A DNA stretch of 64,000 bases from Pseudomonas frederiksbergensis (GCF_001874645.1 NZ_CP017886.1:1054001-1118000), one strand, 5' to 3'. Numbered from the stretch's first letter, positions 17,126 through 25,905 are shown. Numbers and translations are program-made. The notes: a model not told the origin generated them from the letters alone.

Positions 17126-18055
17126 TTAGACCAGCTTCTCAAACTCGGGGATGGCTTCGAACAAGTCCGCCACCAGGCCGTAATCGGCCACCTGGAAGAT
17201 CGGCGCTTCTTCGTCCTTGTTGATCGCAACGATGACTTTGGAGTCTTTCATGCCGGCCAGGTGCTGAATCGCGCCGGAGATACCGACGGCGATGTACAGC
17301 TGTGGTGCAACGATCTTGCCGGTCTGACCGACCTGCATGTCGTTGGGCACGAAACCTGCGTCAACCGCGGCGCGGGAAGCGCCAACGGCAGCGCCCAGCT
17401 TGTCGGCCAGGGCGTACAGGTGTTTGAAGTTATCGCCGTTCTGCATGCCGCGGCCGCCGGAAACGACGATCTTGGCAGCGGTCAGCTCCGGACGATCGGA
17501 CTTGGCCAGCTCTTCGCCAACGAAGCTGGAAGTGCCAGCGTCGTGAGCAGCAGCCACCGCTTCAACGGCAGCCGAACCACCTTCAGCTGCAACCGGGTCG
17601 AAACCGGTAGCACGCACGGTGATGACTTTTACCGAAGCGTTCGACTGAACGGTTGCGATGGCGTTACCGGCATAGATCGGACGCTTGAACGTGTCAGCGC
17701 TTTCTACCGAGATGATCTCGGAGATCTGGTCAACGTCCAACTGAGCGGCAACGCGCGGCAGGATGTTTTTGCCGTTGGAGGTGGCGGCAGCCAGGATGTG
17801 GCCGTAGCCAGCGCCCAGCTCGGCAACCAGAGGCGCTACGTTTTCTGGCAGTTGGTGTGCGTAAGCAGCGTTGTCGGCTACCAGCACTTTGGTCACGCCA
17901 GCGATTTTCGCAGCGGCTTCAGCCACAGCGCCAACACCTTGGCCAGCAACCAGCACATGAATGTCGCCGCCGATTTTCGCGGCAGCCGCCACAGTGTTCA
18001 GCGTGGCCGGGGCCACCACTTTGTTGTCGTGTTCAGCGATTACCAAGATAGTCAT
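17126..18055 (-). CDS. etfA: Electron transfer flavoprotein, alpha subunit
   Basis: A 309-residue ETF alpha subunit. The N-terminal domain opens [20 protein letters not shown]; the FAD-binding C-terminal domain carries [44 protein letters not shown] and [12 protein letters not shown]. With EtfB it forms the soluble FAD/AMP heterodimer that takes electrons from acyl-CoA dehydrogenases and passes them to ETF-ubiquinone oxidoreductase. It starts 2 nt after etfB ends, so the two are co-translated. The quinone-side partner is encoded divergently at 19366. Confidence 0.97.
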   Translation of the reverse strand: MTILVIAEHDNKVVAPATLNTVAAAAKIGGDIHVLVAGQGVGAVAEAAAKIAGVTKVLVADNAAYAHQLPENVAPLVAELGAGYGHILAAATSNGKNILPRVAAQLDVDQISEIISVESADTFKRPIYAGNAIATVQSNASVKVITVRATGFDPVAAEGGSAAVEAVAAAHDAGTSSFVGEELAKSDRPELTAAKIVVSGGRGMQNGDNFKHLYALADKLGAAVGASRAAVDAGFVPNDMQVGQTGKIVAPQLYIAVGISGAIQHLAGMKDSKVIVAINKDEEAPIFQVADYGLVADLFEAIPEFEKLV

Positions 18056-18057
18056 GA

Positions 18058-18807
18058 TTAGATTACCTTCGCTTCGTTTTTCAGTTTCTCGACCAGTTCA
18101 GCCACCGACTTGACCTTGATGCCTGCGCTGCGTGCAGCCGGCGCTTCGACTTTCAGGGTTTTGTTGGTAGAGGCGGTGGAAACGCCCAAAGCATCAGGAG
18201 TCAGCACTTCAAGAGGCTTCTTCTTGGCTTTCATGATGTTTGGCAGGGACGCATAGCGCGGCTCGTTCAAACGCAGGTCGGTGGTGACGATGGCCGGCAG
18301 TTTCAGCGAAACCGTCTGCGCGCCGCCGTCGATTTCGCGGGTCACGGCCACTTTGTCGCCAGTGACTTCGACTTTCGAGGCGAAGGTGCCCTGACCGTAA
18401 CCGCTCAGTGCAGCCAGCATCTGGCCAGTCTGGTTGTTGTCGCTGTCGATGGCTTGTTTGCCAAGGATCACCAGCTGAGGCTGTTCCTTGTCGACGACGG
18501 CTTTCAACAGTTTGGCCACAGCCAGGGAAGTCAGGTCTTCGGCGGATTCGACGAGGATGGCGCGGTCGGCACCCAGAGCCAGCGCGGTGCGCAGTTGCTC
18601 TTGAGCGGTGGTCGGGCCGATGGAGACGACGACGATTTCAGTCGCAACACCTTTTTCTTTCAGGCGTACGGCTTCTTCCACTGCGATTTCGCAGAATGGG
18701 TTCATCGACATTTTGACGTTGGCGAGGTCGACGCCGGAATTGTCCGCCTTGACGCGAACCTTGACGTTGTAATCCACAACGCGTTTGACAGCTACAAGAA
18801 CCTTCAT
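18058..18807 (-). CDS. etfB: Electron transfer flavoprotein, beta subunit
   Basis: A 249-residue ETF beta subunit, opening [20 protein letters not shown], with the conserved [17 protein letters not shown] and [13 protein letters not shown] segments and AMP-binding loop [16 protein letters not shown]. It is the first gene of etfBA. GAGGAA lies upstream of ATG 18807. The divergent gene encodes the membrane acceptor, with 558 bp of regulatory DNA between them. Confidence 0.97.
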   Translation of the reverse strand: MKVLVAVKRVVDYNVKVRVKADNSGVDLANVKMSMNPFCEIAVEEAVRLKEKGVATEIVVVSIGPTTAQEQLRTALALGADRAILVESAEDLTSLAVAKLLKAVVDKEQPQLVILGKQAIDSDNNQTGQMLAALSGYGQGTFASKVEVTGDKVAVTREIDGGAQTVSLKLPAIVTTDLRLNEPRYASLPNIMKAKKKPLEVLTPDALGVSTASTNKTLKVEAPAARSAGIKVKSVAELVEKLKNEAKVI

Positions 18808-18877
18808 GGATTCCTCGTTACTCTCCGGTGAAAAGAAAGTCGCCTAGGCGAACCTGGCGGTTGATGCTCATCGGGTA

Positions 18878-19066
18878 CAAGGGCACCTCTAAAAACGTCG
18901 ACGCTGACTCTTTTAACAGCAGACAGATGACCTGCTCACGGGAGTGATGACCGTTCGTCAGCAGTGACTAACGAGTCATTCTTTGTCGTGGCGTGTAAAC
19001 TTCGCGCCAACCCTGCGCTGCGCGTCACCTTGTACTGCCTTCGCCCTGTTTTTAGAGGTGCTCTTG
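18878..19066. mobile_element. MITE-like element with 19-bp terminal inverted repeats
   Basis: The left end CAAGGGCACCTCTAAAAAC (18878-18896) is the inverse complement of the right end (19048-19066) with one mismatch. The 189-bp interior has no open frame worth naming. Small size, terminal inverted repeats and lack of coding fit a miniature transposable element; there is no clear target duplication. It could instead be two regulatory sites. Confidence 0.45.
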
Positions 19067-19109
19067 AAACCAACAGTCAGCCTACGGCGAGCGCAAAACC
19101 GCCCGTATC

Positions 19110-19135
19110 TTGACCGGAACACCTATTCCGGTCAA
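19110..19135. promoter_or_regulatory. 26-bp palindromic operator candidate
   Basis: Perfect 9-bp arms TTGACCGGA (19110-19118) and TCCGGTCAA (19127-19135) around an 8-nt spacer, with further near-symmetry outside. There is no T tract on either side, so an operator is likelier than a terminator. It lies 75 bp upstream of the PsrA-type box. Confidence 0.55.
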
Positions 19136-19195
19136 TACGCCAAAATGGCCAGTCATAAGCCGCGCTTCTTTGATTTCTCTGGCCTGGAGCAAATT

Positions 19196-19209
19196 CAAAC
19201 AAACGTTTG
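19196..19209. promoter_or_regulatory. PsrA-type operator box
   Basis: CAAAC, four bases (AAAC), GTTTG exactly fits the PsrA consensus (G/C)AAAC-N2-4-GTTT(G/C). PsrA is the TetR-type fatty-acid sensor of pseudomonads. The box ends 2 bp before the -35 hexamer of the promoter reading into the ETF-QO gene. Confidence 0.7.
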
Positions 19210-19211
19210 TA

Positions 19212-19240
19212 TTGGACGCTGAGAGTGGTGTAGATATAAT
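19212..19240 (+). promoter_or_regulatory. Sigma70 promoter of the ETF-QO gene
   Basis: TTGGAC (19212-19217), 17-bp spacer, TATAAT (19235-19240). Five of six and six of six consensus bases with optimal spacing; transcription would start near 19247, giving a leader of about 120 nt. Confidence 0.8.
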
Positions 19241-19365
19241 GCGCCACCTAGAGAGAAAGGTGGTTCATCGATTGTCCTCTCCCAGCGTTGCGCAGGGGTT
19301 CATGGATGCGACACCAAACCTCCAATTAGAAAAAAAACTGTTGAGCCTTGAGTAGGAGATAACCT

Positions 19366-21030
19366 GTGGAACGCGAATACATGGAATTCGACGTGGTCAT
19401 CGTCGGTGCCGGCCCCGCTGGTCTTTCCGCCGCCTGCCGATTGAAGCAGAAGGCCGCCGAAGCCGGTAAGGAAATTAGCGTCTGCGTGGTCGAAAAAGGC
19501 TCCGAAGTCGGCGCTCACATTCTGTCTGGCGCGGTGTTCGAGCCTCGGGCCCTGAACGAATTGTTCCCGGACTGGAAAGAACTCGGCGCTCCGCTGAACA
19601 CTCCGGTTACTCGCGATGATATCTTCGTTCTGAAGAACGCCGATGGCGCGATCAAGATTCCAGACCTCTTTGTGCCCAAGACCATGCACAACGAAGGCAA
19701 CTACATCATCTCCCTGGGCAACCTGTGCCGCTGGCTGGCCCAGCAGGCCGAGAACCTGGGCGTAGAGATTTACCCAGGCTTCGCCGCTCAGGAAGCGCTG
19801 TTCGACGAAAATGGCGTGGTTCGCGGGATCATCACCGGCGACCTCGGCGTCGACCGTGAAGGCAATCCGAAAGAAGGCTTGTACACCCCCGGCATGGAAT
19901 TGCGTGGCAAGTACACGCTGTTCGCCGAAGGCTGCCGTGGCCACATCGGCAAGCAACTGATCAAGCGCTTCAACCTCGACACCGATGCCGACGCCCAGCA
20001 TTACGGCATTGGTCTGAAGGAAATCTGGGAAATCGACCCGGCCAAACATCAACCTGGCTTGGTGGTGCACACTGCCGGTTGGCCGCTGGACATCATGGGC
20101 ACCGAAAACACGGGGGGCTCGTTCCTCTATCACCTGGAAAATAACCAGGTGGTAGTCGGTCTGATCGTTGATCTGTCCTACAGCAACACCTACCTGTCGC
20201 CGTTCGACGAGTTTCAGCGCCTCAAGCATCACCCGGTGCTCAAGCAGTACCTGGAAGGCGGCAAGCGCATCAGCTACGGCGCGCGCGCCATCTGTAAAGG
20301 TGGCTTGAACTCGCTGCCGAAGATGGTCTTCAAGGGTGGCGCGCTGATCGGTTGCGACCTCGGCACCCTGAACTTCGCCAAGATCAAAGGTAGCCACACC
20401 GCTATGAAGTCCGGCATGCTCGCCGCTGACGCCGTGGCGGACGCCCTGTTCGCAGGTTCCGAAGGCGCCGATGAACTGAACAGCTACGTTGAATCGTTCA
20501 AAGCCAGCTGGCTCTACGAAGAACTGTTTGCCAGCCGCAACTTCGGCCCGGCAATCCACAAGTACGGCGCTATCGTCGGCGGCGGTTTCAACTGGCTCGA
20601 CCAAAACATTTTCGGCGGCAAACTGCCGTTCACCTTGCATGACACCAAGCCGGACTACGCCTGCCTCAAGCTGGCGGCCGACTGCAAGAAGATCGACTAC
20701 CCGAAACCGGACGGCAAACTCAGCTTCGACAAACTCAGCTCGGTGTTCATCTCCGGTACCAACCACGAAGAAGAACAGCCTTGCCACCTGAAGCTGGCCG
20801 ACGCGAGCGTCCCTATCAGCAAGAACCTGCCGCTGTACGATGAGCCCGCTCAGCGTTACTGCCCGGCTGGCGTGTATGAAGTGGTTACCAAGGAAGACGG
20901 CGAGAAACGCTTCCAGATCAACGCCCAGAACTGCGTGCACTGCAAGACCTGTGATATCAAGGACCCTGCGCAGAACATCACTTGGGTCACACCGGAAGGT
21001 GCTGGCGGCCCGACTTACCCGAACATGTAA
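19366..21030 (+). CDS. Electron transfer flavoprotein-ubiquinone oxidoreductase
   Basis: A 554-residue ETF-QO. The FAD-binding motif VVIVGAGPAGLSAACRL lies near residues 9-25; the C-terminal ferredoxin-like domain holds the [4Fe-4S] cysteines in CPAGVYE and NCVHCKTCDIKDP. It is a monotopic inner-membrane enzyme that oxidises reduced ETF and passes electrons to ubiquinone, ending the electron path from acyl-CoA dehydrogenation. The start is GTG at 19366 with TAGGAGAT 6 nt upstream. It is divergent from etfBA, and a PsrA box at its promoter points to control by fatty acids. Confidence 0.97.
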   Translation: MEREYMEFDVVIVGAGPAGLSAACRLKQKAAEAGKEISVCVVEKGSEVGAHILSGAVFEPRALNELFPDWKELGAPLNTPVTRDDIFVLKNADGAIKIPDLFVPKTMHNEGNYIISLGNLCRWLAQQAENLGVEIYPGFAAQEALFDENGVVRGIITGDLGVDREGNPKEGLYTPGMELRGKYTLFAEGCRGHIGKQLIKRFNLDTDADAQHYGIGLKEIWEIDPAKHQPGLVVHTAGWPLDIMGTENTGGSFLYHLENNQVVVGLIVDLSYSNTYLSPFDEFQRLKHHPVLKQYLEGGKRISYGARAICKGGLNSLPKMVFKGGALIGCDLGTLNFAKIKGSHTAMKSGMLAADAVADALFAGSEGADELNSYVESFKASWLYEELFASRNFGPAIHKYGAIVGGGFNWLDQNIFGGKLPFTLHDTKPDYACLKLAADCKKIDYPKPDGKLSFDKLSSVFISGTNHEEEQPCHLKLADASVPISKNLPLYDEPAQRYCPAGVYEVVTKEDGEKRFQINAQNCVHCKTCDIKDPAQNITWVTPEGAGGPTYPNM

Positions 21031-21048
21031 GTCATCTCGCTAAACATC

Positions 21049-21074
21049 AAGGCTCCCGAAATGGGGGCCTTTTT
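21049..21074 (+). terminator. Terminator of the ETF-QO gene
   Basis: AGGC(T)CCC pairs with GGG(G)GCCT around a GAAAT loop (21050-21070), followed by T5, 19 nt after the stop codon. Confidence 0.85.
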
Positions 21075-21131
21075 GTTTCCTGAAGAAAACGACACCGCCA
21101 GCGACTACAAAGACCACGCAGCGCCTGAAAT

Positions 21132-22022
21132 CTAAGCCTCCCGCTCATCCCCCGGGTTGCGCTCGAAGTAGCGTTTGTACTCACGACTGAACTGCGACGT
21201 GCTCTGATACCCCACACGATGCGCGACCTGCGCCACTCCCAGCCCTTCTGACAGCAACAACTGCTGCGCCTTGAGCAATCGCAAGCGCTTCAAATACTGC
21301 ACCGGCGACAACAAGGTGCTGCGCTTGAAATGCTCGTGAAAAGTCGACGTACTCATGTTCGCGCAACTGGCCAGGGTCTCGACGTTCAGTGGTTCGGTAA
21401 AGTGCGCGTGCAAATGACTCAAGGATGCCGCAATCCGGGCAAATTGCCCCTGTTGCTCGACCAACGCCCGCAGCACATCAACCTGCGGACCGCGCAACGC
21501 CACGAACAGCAACTCACGCAACCGCGCCTGCCCCATGACCTGACACTCCAGCGGATCGTGCAGGCAGTGCAACAAGCGCTCCACACAGCCGCGCATGCTG
21601 TCATCGAGTACCGCCGAGCTCATGGATTCGGGTGTTTGCGCAGGTGTATTCCGGCCAGACGCCAGCCCCATGGCCAACACCAGTTCGCCCAAAAGCGCGC
21701 GATCGATGGCAATGGAAATCCCCAGCAATGGCGCATCAGCCATGGCAAAAGTTTCGCATTCGAAAGGCACCGGCAGCGCCTGAATCAGGTAATTCCCGGC
21801 ACCATATTCCAGAGTGCGCGCCCCCAGATAGGCGACTTTACTGCCCTGGGCAATGATCATCAGGCTCGGCTCATAGATCTGCGGGCCGCGCGCCACATCG
21901 CAACTGGCTCTGAGCACATGCACGCCAGGCAAGCGCGTCGGCACGAAACCATCACGGGTCGCCAACGGCTGAATCAGCGCAACCAGCGCGGCATTGGCAT
22001 CGAGATGACGGGTCAACAGCAT
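21132..22022 (-). CDS. AraC-family regulator, YqhC-like
   Basis: A 296-residue regulator. The N-terminal AraC_N-type domain (LRASCDVARGPQIYEPSLMIIAQG...) is the type found in E. coli YqhC; the C-terminal AraC helix-turn-helix pair follows (LNVETLASCANMSTSTFHEHFKR; GVAQVAHRVGYQSTSQFSREYKRYF). It is divergent from a zinc alcohol dehydrogenase gene, the same arrangement as yqhC with its aldehyde-reductase target, so control of that neighbour is likely. ATG at 22022 is preferred to a TTG six codons earlier. Confidence 0.88.
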   Translation of the reverse strand: MLLTRHLDANAALVALIQPLATRDGFVPTRLPGVHVLRASCDVARGPQIYEPSLMIIAQGSKVAYLGARTLEYGAGNYLIQALPVPFECETFAMADAPLLGISIAIDRALLGELVLAMGLASGRNTPAQTPESMSSAVLDDSMRGCVERLLHCLHDPLECQVMGQARLRELLFVALRGPQVDVLRALVEQQGQFARIAASLSHLHAHFTEPLNVETLASCANMSTSTFHEHFKRSTLLSPVQYLKRLRLLKAQQLLLSEGLGVAQVAHRVGYQSTSQFSREYKRYFERNPGDEREA

Positions 22023-22201
22023 GGCAAAAACTTCACGCAAAAAGGGATGAAAGCATCATCGCAGGTCTGAGCGCCAATGCGACCAGCTCACTGAAGATGC
22101 CGGAGGAATAGGCATAAGACGCGGAGGAATCGTCATGGCCGGTGAAGCGGACGGTGCGGAAAATGGCCCTCCTCACCCGTCACTGCTTTGCGAGGTTCAC
22201 C

Positions 22202-23254
22202 ATGTACACCGCCATCGGTTACGCCGCCCAGTCGGCCACCACTCCCCTCGCCCCGATGAGCTTCGAACGTCGCAGCCCGCGCGCCGACGACGTTGCGATC
22301 GAAATCCTCTACTGCGGCGTCTGCCATTCCGACATCCACCAGGCTCGCAACGAATGGGGCATCGCGGTTTACCCGCTCATGCCAGGCCATGAGATTGTCG
22401 GCAAAGTCACCGCCATTGGCGCCAATGTCACCGCCCACAAGGTGGGTGATCTGGTCGGCGTCGGTTGCATGGTCGATTCGTGCCGCCACTGCGAAGCCTG
22501 CCAGGCCGACCTTGAGCAATATTGCCTCGAAGGTCCGACCTTGACCTACGCGACCCCGGACCGGGTCGACGGCAGCAACACCATGGGCGGTTACTCTGAC
22601 AGCATCGTAGTCAGCGAGCACTTCGTCGTACGTATCCCCGAGAAACTCGACCCAGCCAGCGCTGCGCCGATTCTCTGCGCGGGCATCACCACCTACTCGC
22701 CGCTCAAACACTATGGCGTGAAGGCTGGCGACAAAGTCGGCATTCTCGGCATGGGCGGCCTTGGTCACATGGGCATCAAATTCGCCAAGGCCATGGGTGC
22801 TGAAGTGACGCTGTTCACCCGCTCGGCCAGCAAGGCCGAAGAAGGTCGCCGCCAGGGCGCGGACCACGTGATCGTCTCCACCGACGCCGAGCAGATGAAG
22901 GCCGCTGCTGGACAGTTCAACTTTTTGCTCGACACCATTCCGGTACAGCACGACCTCAACCCGTACCTCGATACGCTGCGCTTCGACGGCGTGCACATCC
23001 TGGTCGGCCTGATCGAGCCGATCGATCCACCCATCCACGCCGCCAAACTGGTGCTGGGTCGCCGGGTGCTGGCAGGCTCGTTGATTGGTGGTATCGCCGA
23101 AACCCAGGAAGTCCTGGACTTCTGCGCCGAGCACAACATCACCTGTGACATCGAAATGCTCGACATCCGCCAGATCAACGAGGCTTACACCCGCATGATC
23201 GCCGGTGACGTGAAGTACCGCTTCGTCATCGACATGGCGACGTTGAAAGTCTGA
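22202..23254 (+). CDS. NAD(P)-dependent zinc alcohol dehydrogenase / aldehyde reductase (YahK-like)
   Basis: A 350-residue medium-chain dehydrogenase. The catalytic zinc ligands are in CGVCHSD and PGHEIVG; the structural zinc Cys cluster is CRHCEACQADLEQYC; the cofactor fold starts VGILGMGGLGHMG. The sequence resembles YahK/cinnamyl-alcohol-dehydrogenase-type reductases that detoxify aldehydes with NADPH. ATG at 22202 is chosen, with GAGGTT upstream; a longer frame from 22142 lacks family sequence. It is divergent from the AraC regulator, about 180 bp away. Confidence 0.92.
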   Translation: MYTAIGYAAQSATTPLAPMSFERRSPRADDVAIEILYCGVCHSDIHQARNEWGIAVYPLMPGHEIVGKVTAIGANVTAHKVGDLVGVGCMVDSCRHCEACQADLEQYCLEGPTLTYATPDRVDGSNTMGGYSDSIVVSEHFVVRIPEKLDPASAAPILCAGITTYSPLKHYGVKAGDKVGILGMGGLGHMGIKFAKAMGAEVTLFTRSASKAEEGRRQGADHVIVSTDAEQMKAAAGQFNFLLDTIPVQHDLNPYLDTLRFDGVHILVGLIEPIDPPIHAAKLVLGRRVLAGSLIGGIAETQEVLDFCAEHNITCDIEMLDIRQINEAYTRMIAGDVKYRFVIDMATLKV

Positions 23255-23285
23255 TCAAAACCTGAAGCCAATCGAGCAGAGCGCC

Positions 23286-23329
23286 GAGCCGTGTTCTCCC
23301 AGACCAAAGGAACCGGCTCGCCACTTTTT
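23286..23329 (+). terminator. Possible terminator of the alcohol dehydrogenase gene
   Basis: GAGCCG (23286-23291) can pair with CGGCTC (23314-23319) over a long loop, followed by T5 at 23325-23329. The long loop makes it a weak candidate. Confidence 0.4.
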
Positions 23330-23372
23330 ACAAGTTTTTCGCGATGGTCTCAGCCAACTGAACCACCTTTGA

Positions 23373-23855
23373 TCAATAGCCTTCGGCAAACTCACGCAAC
23401 ACATTGCCATCCATGCGATAGCGCACCCACTCTTCCTGCGGCTGGGCCCCGAGGGATTTGTAAAAGTCGATGGCCGGGGTGTTCCATTCCAGCACGCTCC
23501 ATTCGAAGCGGCCGCAGTCGTTGGCGCAGGCAATTTTTGCGAGGTGGCGCAGCAGTTGTTTACCGGCGCCGCCACCGCGTTGTTCGGGGGTGATGTAGAG
23601 GTCTTCGAGGTACAGGCAGTTGCTGCCCAGCCAGGTCGAGTAGCTGAAGAAAAACACCGCGAAGCCGATCGGCAACCCGTCGCGCAGGCAGATCAGGCCA
23701 TGGGCTGTGGCGCCTTCACTGAACAGGCTGCGCTCGATGTCGGCGACACTGGCGATGACTTCATGCCGGGCGCGTTCGTAGTCGGCGAGTTCGGTGATGA
23801 ACGCGAGAATTTGTGGCGCATCGCTGGGGGTGGCCGGGCGGATTTCGATCGACAT
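23373..23855 (-). CDS. GNAT-family N-acetyltransferase, diamine-acetyltransferase-like
   Basis: A 160-residue GNAT enzyme. The acetyl-CoA loop is QRGGGAGKQLL, preceded by YLEDLYITPE, the pattern of spermidine/spermine and thialysine acetyltransferases (SSAT type). ECNTPAI-like sequence (LEWNTPAIDFYKSLGA) closes the fold. A small amine substrate is likely but not proven. Its stop faces the 3' end of the alcohol dehydrogenase gene. Confidence 0.9.
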   Translation of the reverse strand: MSIEIRPATPSDAPQILAFITELADYERARHEVIASVADIERSLFSEGATAHGLICLRDGLPIGFAVFFFSYSTWLGSNCLYLEDLYITPEQRGGGAGKQLLRHLAKIACANDCGRFEWSVLEWNTPAIDFYKSLGAQPQEEWVRYRMDGNVLREFAEGY

Positions 23856-23977
23856 GGACGCGCCTTGTGAACAGTTGAAACCGCCATACTATGTCGGCGA
23901 TCAGCGCTCGTCACATGCCTCTTCAAAACTTAATCTACGGGCGCCGCCACAAAAGTGTTCTGCACAAAAGGATTTTT

Positions 23978-24625
23978 ATGAACCTCGCCGCCTTCGCCCC
24001 ACTCCAGACCCTCGCCTCGACCTTGCTACCCTATGCGCTGGAGCCGTCCGAGGACGGTGCTCACGATCTGTCGCACTTGCAACGGGTGTGGCGCAACGTT
24101 CAGCGGATTCAAACCGAGGAAGGCGGTGACCTTGAAGTGCTGCTCGCAGCGGTGTTACTGCACGACTGCGTGGCGGTGGAAAAGAACTCACCGCTGCGTT
24201 CTCAGGCATCGAGGCTGGCGGCGGAAAAAGCCTTGGCAATCCTCAACCAGTTGAATTGGCCCAAGCACAAAAGCGCAGCAGTCGCTCACGCCATCGAGGC
24301 CCATAGTTTTTCGGCGAATATTCAGCCTACAACCCTGGAAGCGCAAATCCTCCAGGACGCCGACCGACTCGACTCCCTCGGCATGCTCGGCGTTGCCCGC
24401 ACGTTTTACATCGCCGGACGCATGGGTAGCACGCTCTATGATCCTCAGGATCCCACGGCGACATCCCGCGAGTACGACGACAAGCGTTTCTGCCTCGACC
24501 ACTTCCAGACCAAGTTGTTGCACCTCGCCAACGGCTTCCAGACGCCGACCGGCAAGCATCTGGCGCAACTACGCGATGAACGCCTGAAGCGCTTCATGGA
24601 CGAATTCATCGACGAGATCGGTTGA
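23978..24625 (+). CDS. HD-domain phosphohydrolase family protein
   Basis: A 215-residue HD-domain protein. Metal ligands are seen as His in AHDLSHLQRV, HD in LLHDCVAV, His in AHSFSAN and Asp in LQDADRLDSLG, the full H-HD-D set of YedJ-like hydrolases. The substrate is probably a nucleotide or other phosphate ester. ATG at 23978 has AAGGAT 5 nt upstream; a longer frame lacks a ribosome site. Confidence 0.88.
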   Translation: MNLAAFAPLQTLASTLLPYALEPSEDGAHDLSHLQRVWRNVQRIQTEEGGDLEVLLAAVLLHDCVAVEKNSPLRSQASRLAAEKALAILNQLNWPKHKSAAVAHAIEAHSFSANIQPTTLEAQILQDADRLDSLGMLGVARTFYIAGRMGSTLYDPQDPTATSREYDDKRFCLDHFQTKLLHLANGFQTPTGKHLAQLRDERLKRFMDEFIDEIG

Positions 24626-24644
24626 CCGCCCGGCATCGCCTGAG

Positions 24645-25427
24645 GTGACTACTCCGCTTTCTGCTAACCCAGAAACTGATGACGGTGCAGACATTAGCGG
24701 TGTTGAACGGGATGATTACGCGGGGGCGACCACTCTAGCGCTGGGTGAAGCGATTTGTAGCAACCTGCCTTGTAAACTACGGTTAGCCGCGACAGATCAA
24801 GAACGCGGTGAAAAACTGCTCGAACAGGTCAACCGCATTTTGCAGGAAACGGGCGCCGCCAAGGTCAATCTGATCGGCCATGGCCAAGGCCCGCTGGCCG
24901 CACGCTATGTAGCAGCACTGCACCCGGAAAAGGTCGCGTCGGTCACCTCTGTCAGCTACCCCAATCACGGCTCCGAGATTGCCGACCAATTGCATAAGGC
25001 ACTGACGCCCGGAGAGTTGCCCGAAGCGTTCGTACTGGCGCTGTTGAGCGCAGTCGGCACCTTCATTTCATTGATCAGCGGCCACCCGCAAGGGGTGCCG
25101 AAACACTGGGGCGGTGAAGGCAACGAAATTGAAAACGGCGTGTATTACTACTCCTGGAGCGGGATCCTGCAGAACGTTCAAACCCCGCAACTACTCGATC
25201 CGACCCCTATCAACTGTATCGTGCTGTCGACGTTATTTTATAAAGAGAAAGACGCCAACGACGGGCTCGTCGGCCATGGCCCGGTTCAAATACCGGGCCA
25301 TTTTCCAGAGCACAGAAGCACAGCGCGTTACGGCTCAAGACCGATAGGGAAAAACTCTCCGCCACTCCAGACACCTAACCAACGCTGCCCGTCGATTTCG
25401 CGGGTCACGGCCAGTTCGACCAGTTGA
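24645..25427 (+). pseudogene. Degenerate family I lipase (LipA/LipC-like) remnant
   Basis: The frame keeps recognisable blocks of Pseudomonas triacylglycerol lipases: GEKLLEQVN, KVNLIGHGQGP, RYVAALHPEKVASVTSV, NGVYYYSWSG and ANDGLVG. The N-terminal strand with the oxyanion loop is absent, about 25-30 residues seem missing before YYYSWSG, and the C-terminal part with the catalytic His is lost. The nucleophile serine of GHSxG is glycine (codon GGC at 24882-24884), while the Asp of NDGLVG remains. Lipase-like sequence ends near 25290; the rest of the frame runs antisense into the next gene. It cannot be an active lipase. Family assignment is from memory of LipA. Confidence 0.75.
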
Positions 25428-25888
25428 TAAAACACGTTGCGATGGATCAGCGCTTCAAGGTTGGTGCGTACGTGCACGTAGGGCGCAGGCTCCTGGGTCA
25501 GCGGATCAATCAACACCCGCAACGGATGCTCGGCTCCCGCCTCGGCCTGCTCATCAACATTGGTGGTGAAGCGCAACAACTGGGCTTCGCCCTCGCCTTC
25601 AACCTCCAGCGCAACCGCCACAAACGGCGCGTCATCGACTTTGATTCCGACCTTCTCGACTGGAGTAATCAGGAAGTAATCATCGCCGTCGCGGCGAATG
25701 ATGGTGGAGAACAGCTTAACCATCGGCTTGCGCCCGATCGGCGTACCCAGGTAGTACCAGGTACCGTCGCGGGCGATGCGCATGTCGATATCGCCGCAAA
25801 AGTCAGGGTTCCACAAATGGACCGGTGGCAAGCCTTTGGATTTGGGGATTTGCCCCAACAGATCGTTAGCTTTTTGCGGACCACTCAT
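25328..25888 (-). CDS. DUF1285 family protein
   Basis: A 186-residue soluble protein with the DUF1285 signature: PPVHLWNPDFCGDIDMRIARDG, WYYLGTPIGRKPMVKLFSTI and YFLITPVEKVGIKVDD. The family is common in proteobacteria and has no known function. It sits 17 nt after the DUF4823 lipoprotein gene on the same strand, so they probably share a transcript. Its 3' end overlaps the decayed tail of the lipase relic on the other strand. Confidence 0.88.
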   Translation of the reverse strand: MSGPQKANDLLGQIPKSKGLPPVHLWNPDFCGDIDMRIARDGTWYYLGTPIGRKPMVKLFSTIIRRDGDDYFLITPVEKVGIKVDDAPFVAVALEVEGEGEAQLLRFTTNVDEQAEAGAEHPLRVLIDPLTQEPAPYVHVRTNLEALIHRNVFYQLVELAVTREIDGQRWLGVWSGGEFFPIGLEP

Positions 25889-25905
25889 GCTGCTCTCCTG
25901 GTGAA

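Larger units (their letters stand above)
18808..19365. other. Divergent etfBA / ETF-QO regulatory region
   Basis: 558 bp without a convincing gene. It holds a MITE-like inverted-repeat element, a 26-bp palindrome, a PsrA-type box and a sigma70 promoter, each listed separately. An 81-codon frame at 19110-19355 crosses these sites and has no ribosome site. The etfBA promoter on the minus strand was not found with confidence. Confidence 0.6.

Noticed and set aside
18841..18850. A 10-bp palindrome CGCCTAGGCG upstream of etfB
   Set aside because: Too short and common to be called an operator without other support.
19110..19355. An 81-codon frame in the etf control region
   Set aside because: It runs across a palindrome, the PsrA box and the promoter and has no ribosome site.
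19300..20940. A 546-codon open frame opposite the ETF-QO gene
   Set aside because: Antisense to a certain gene; no recognisable domain.
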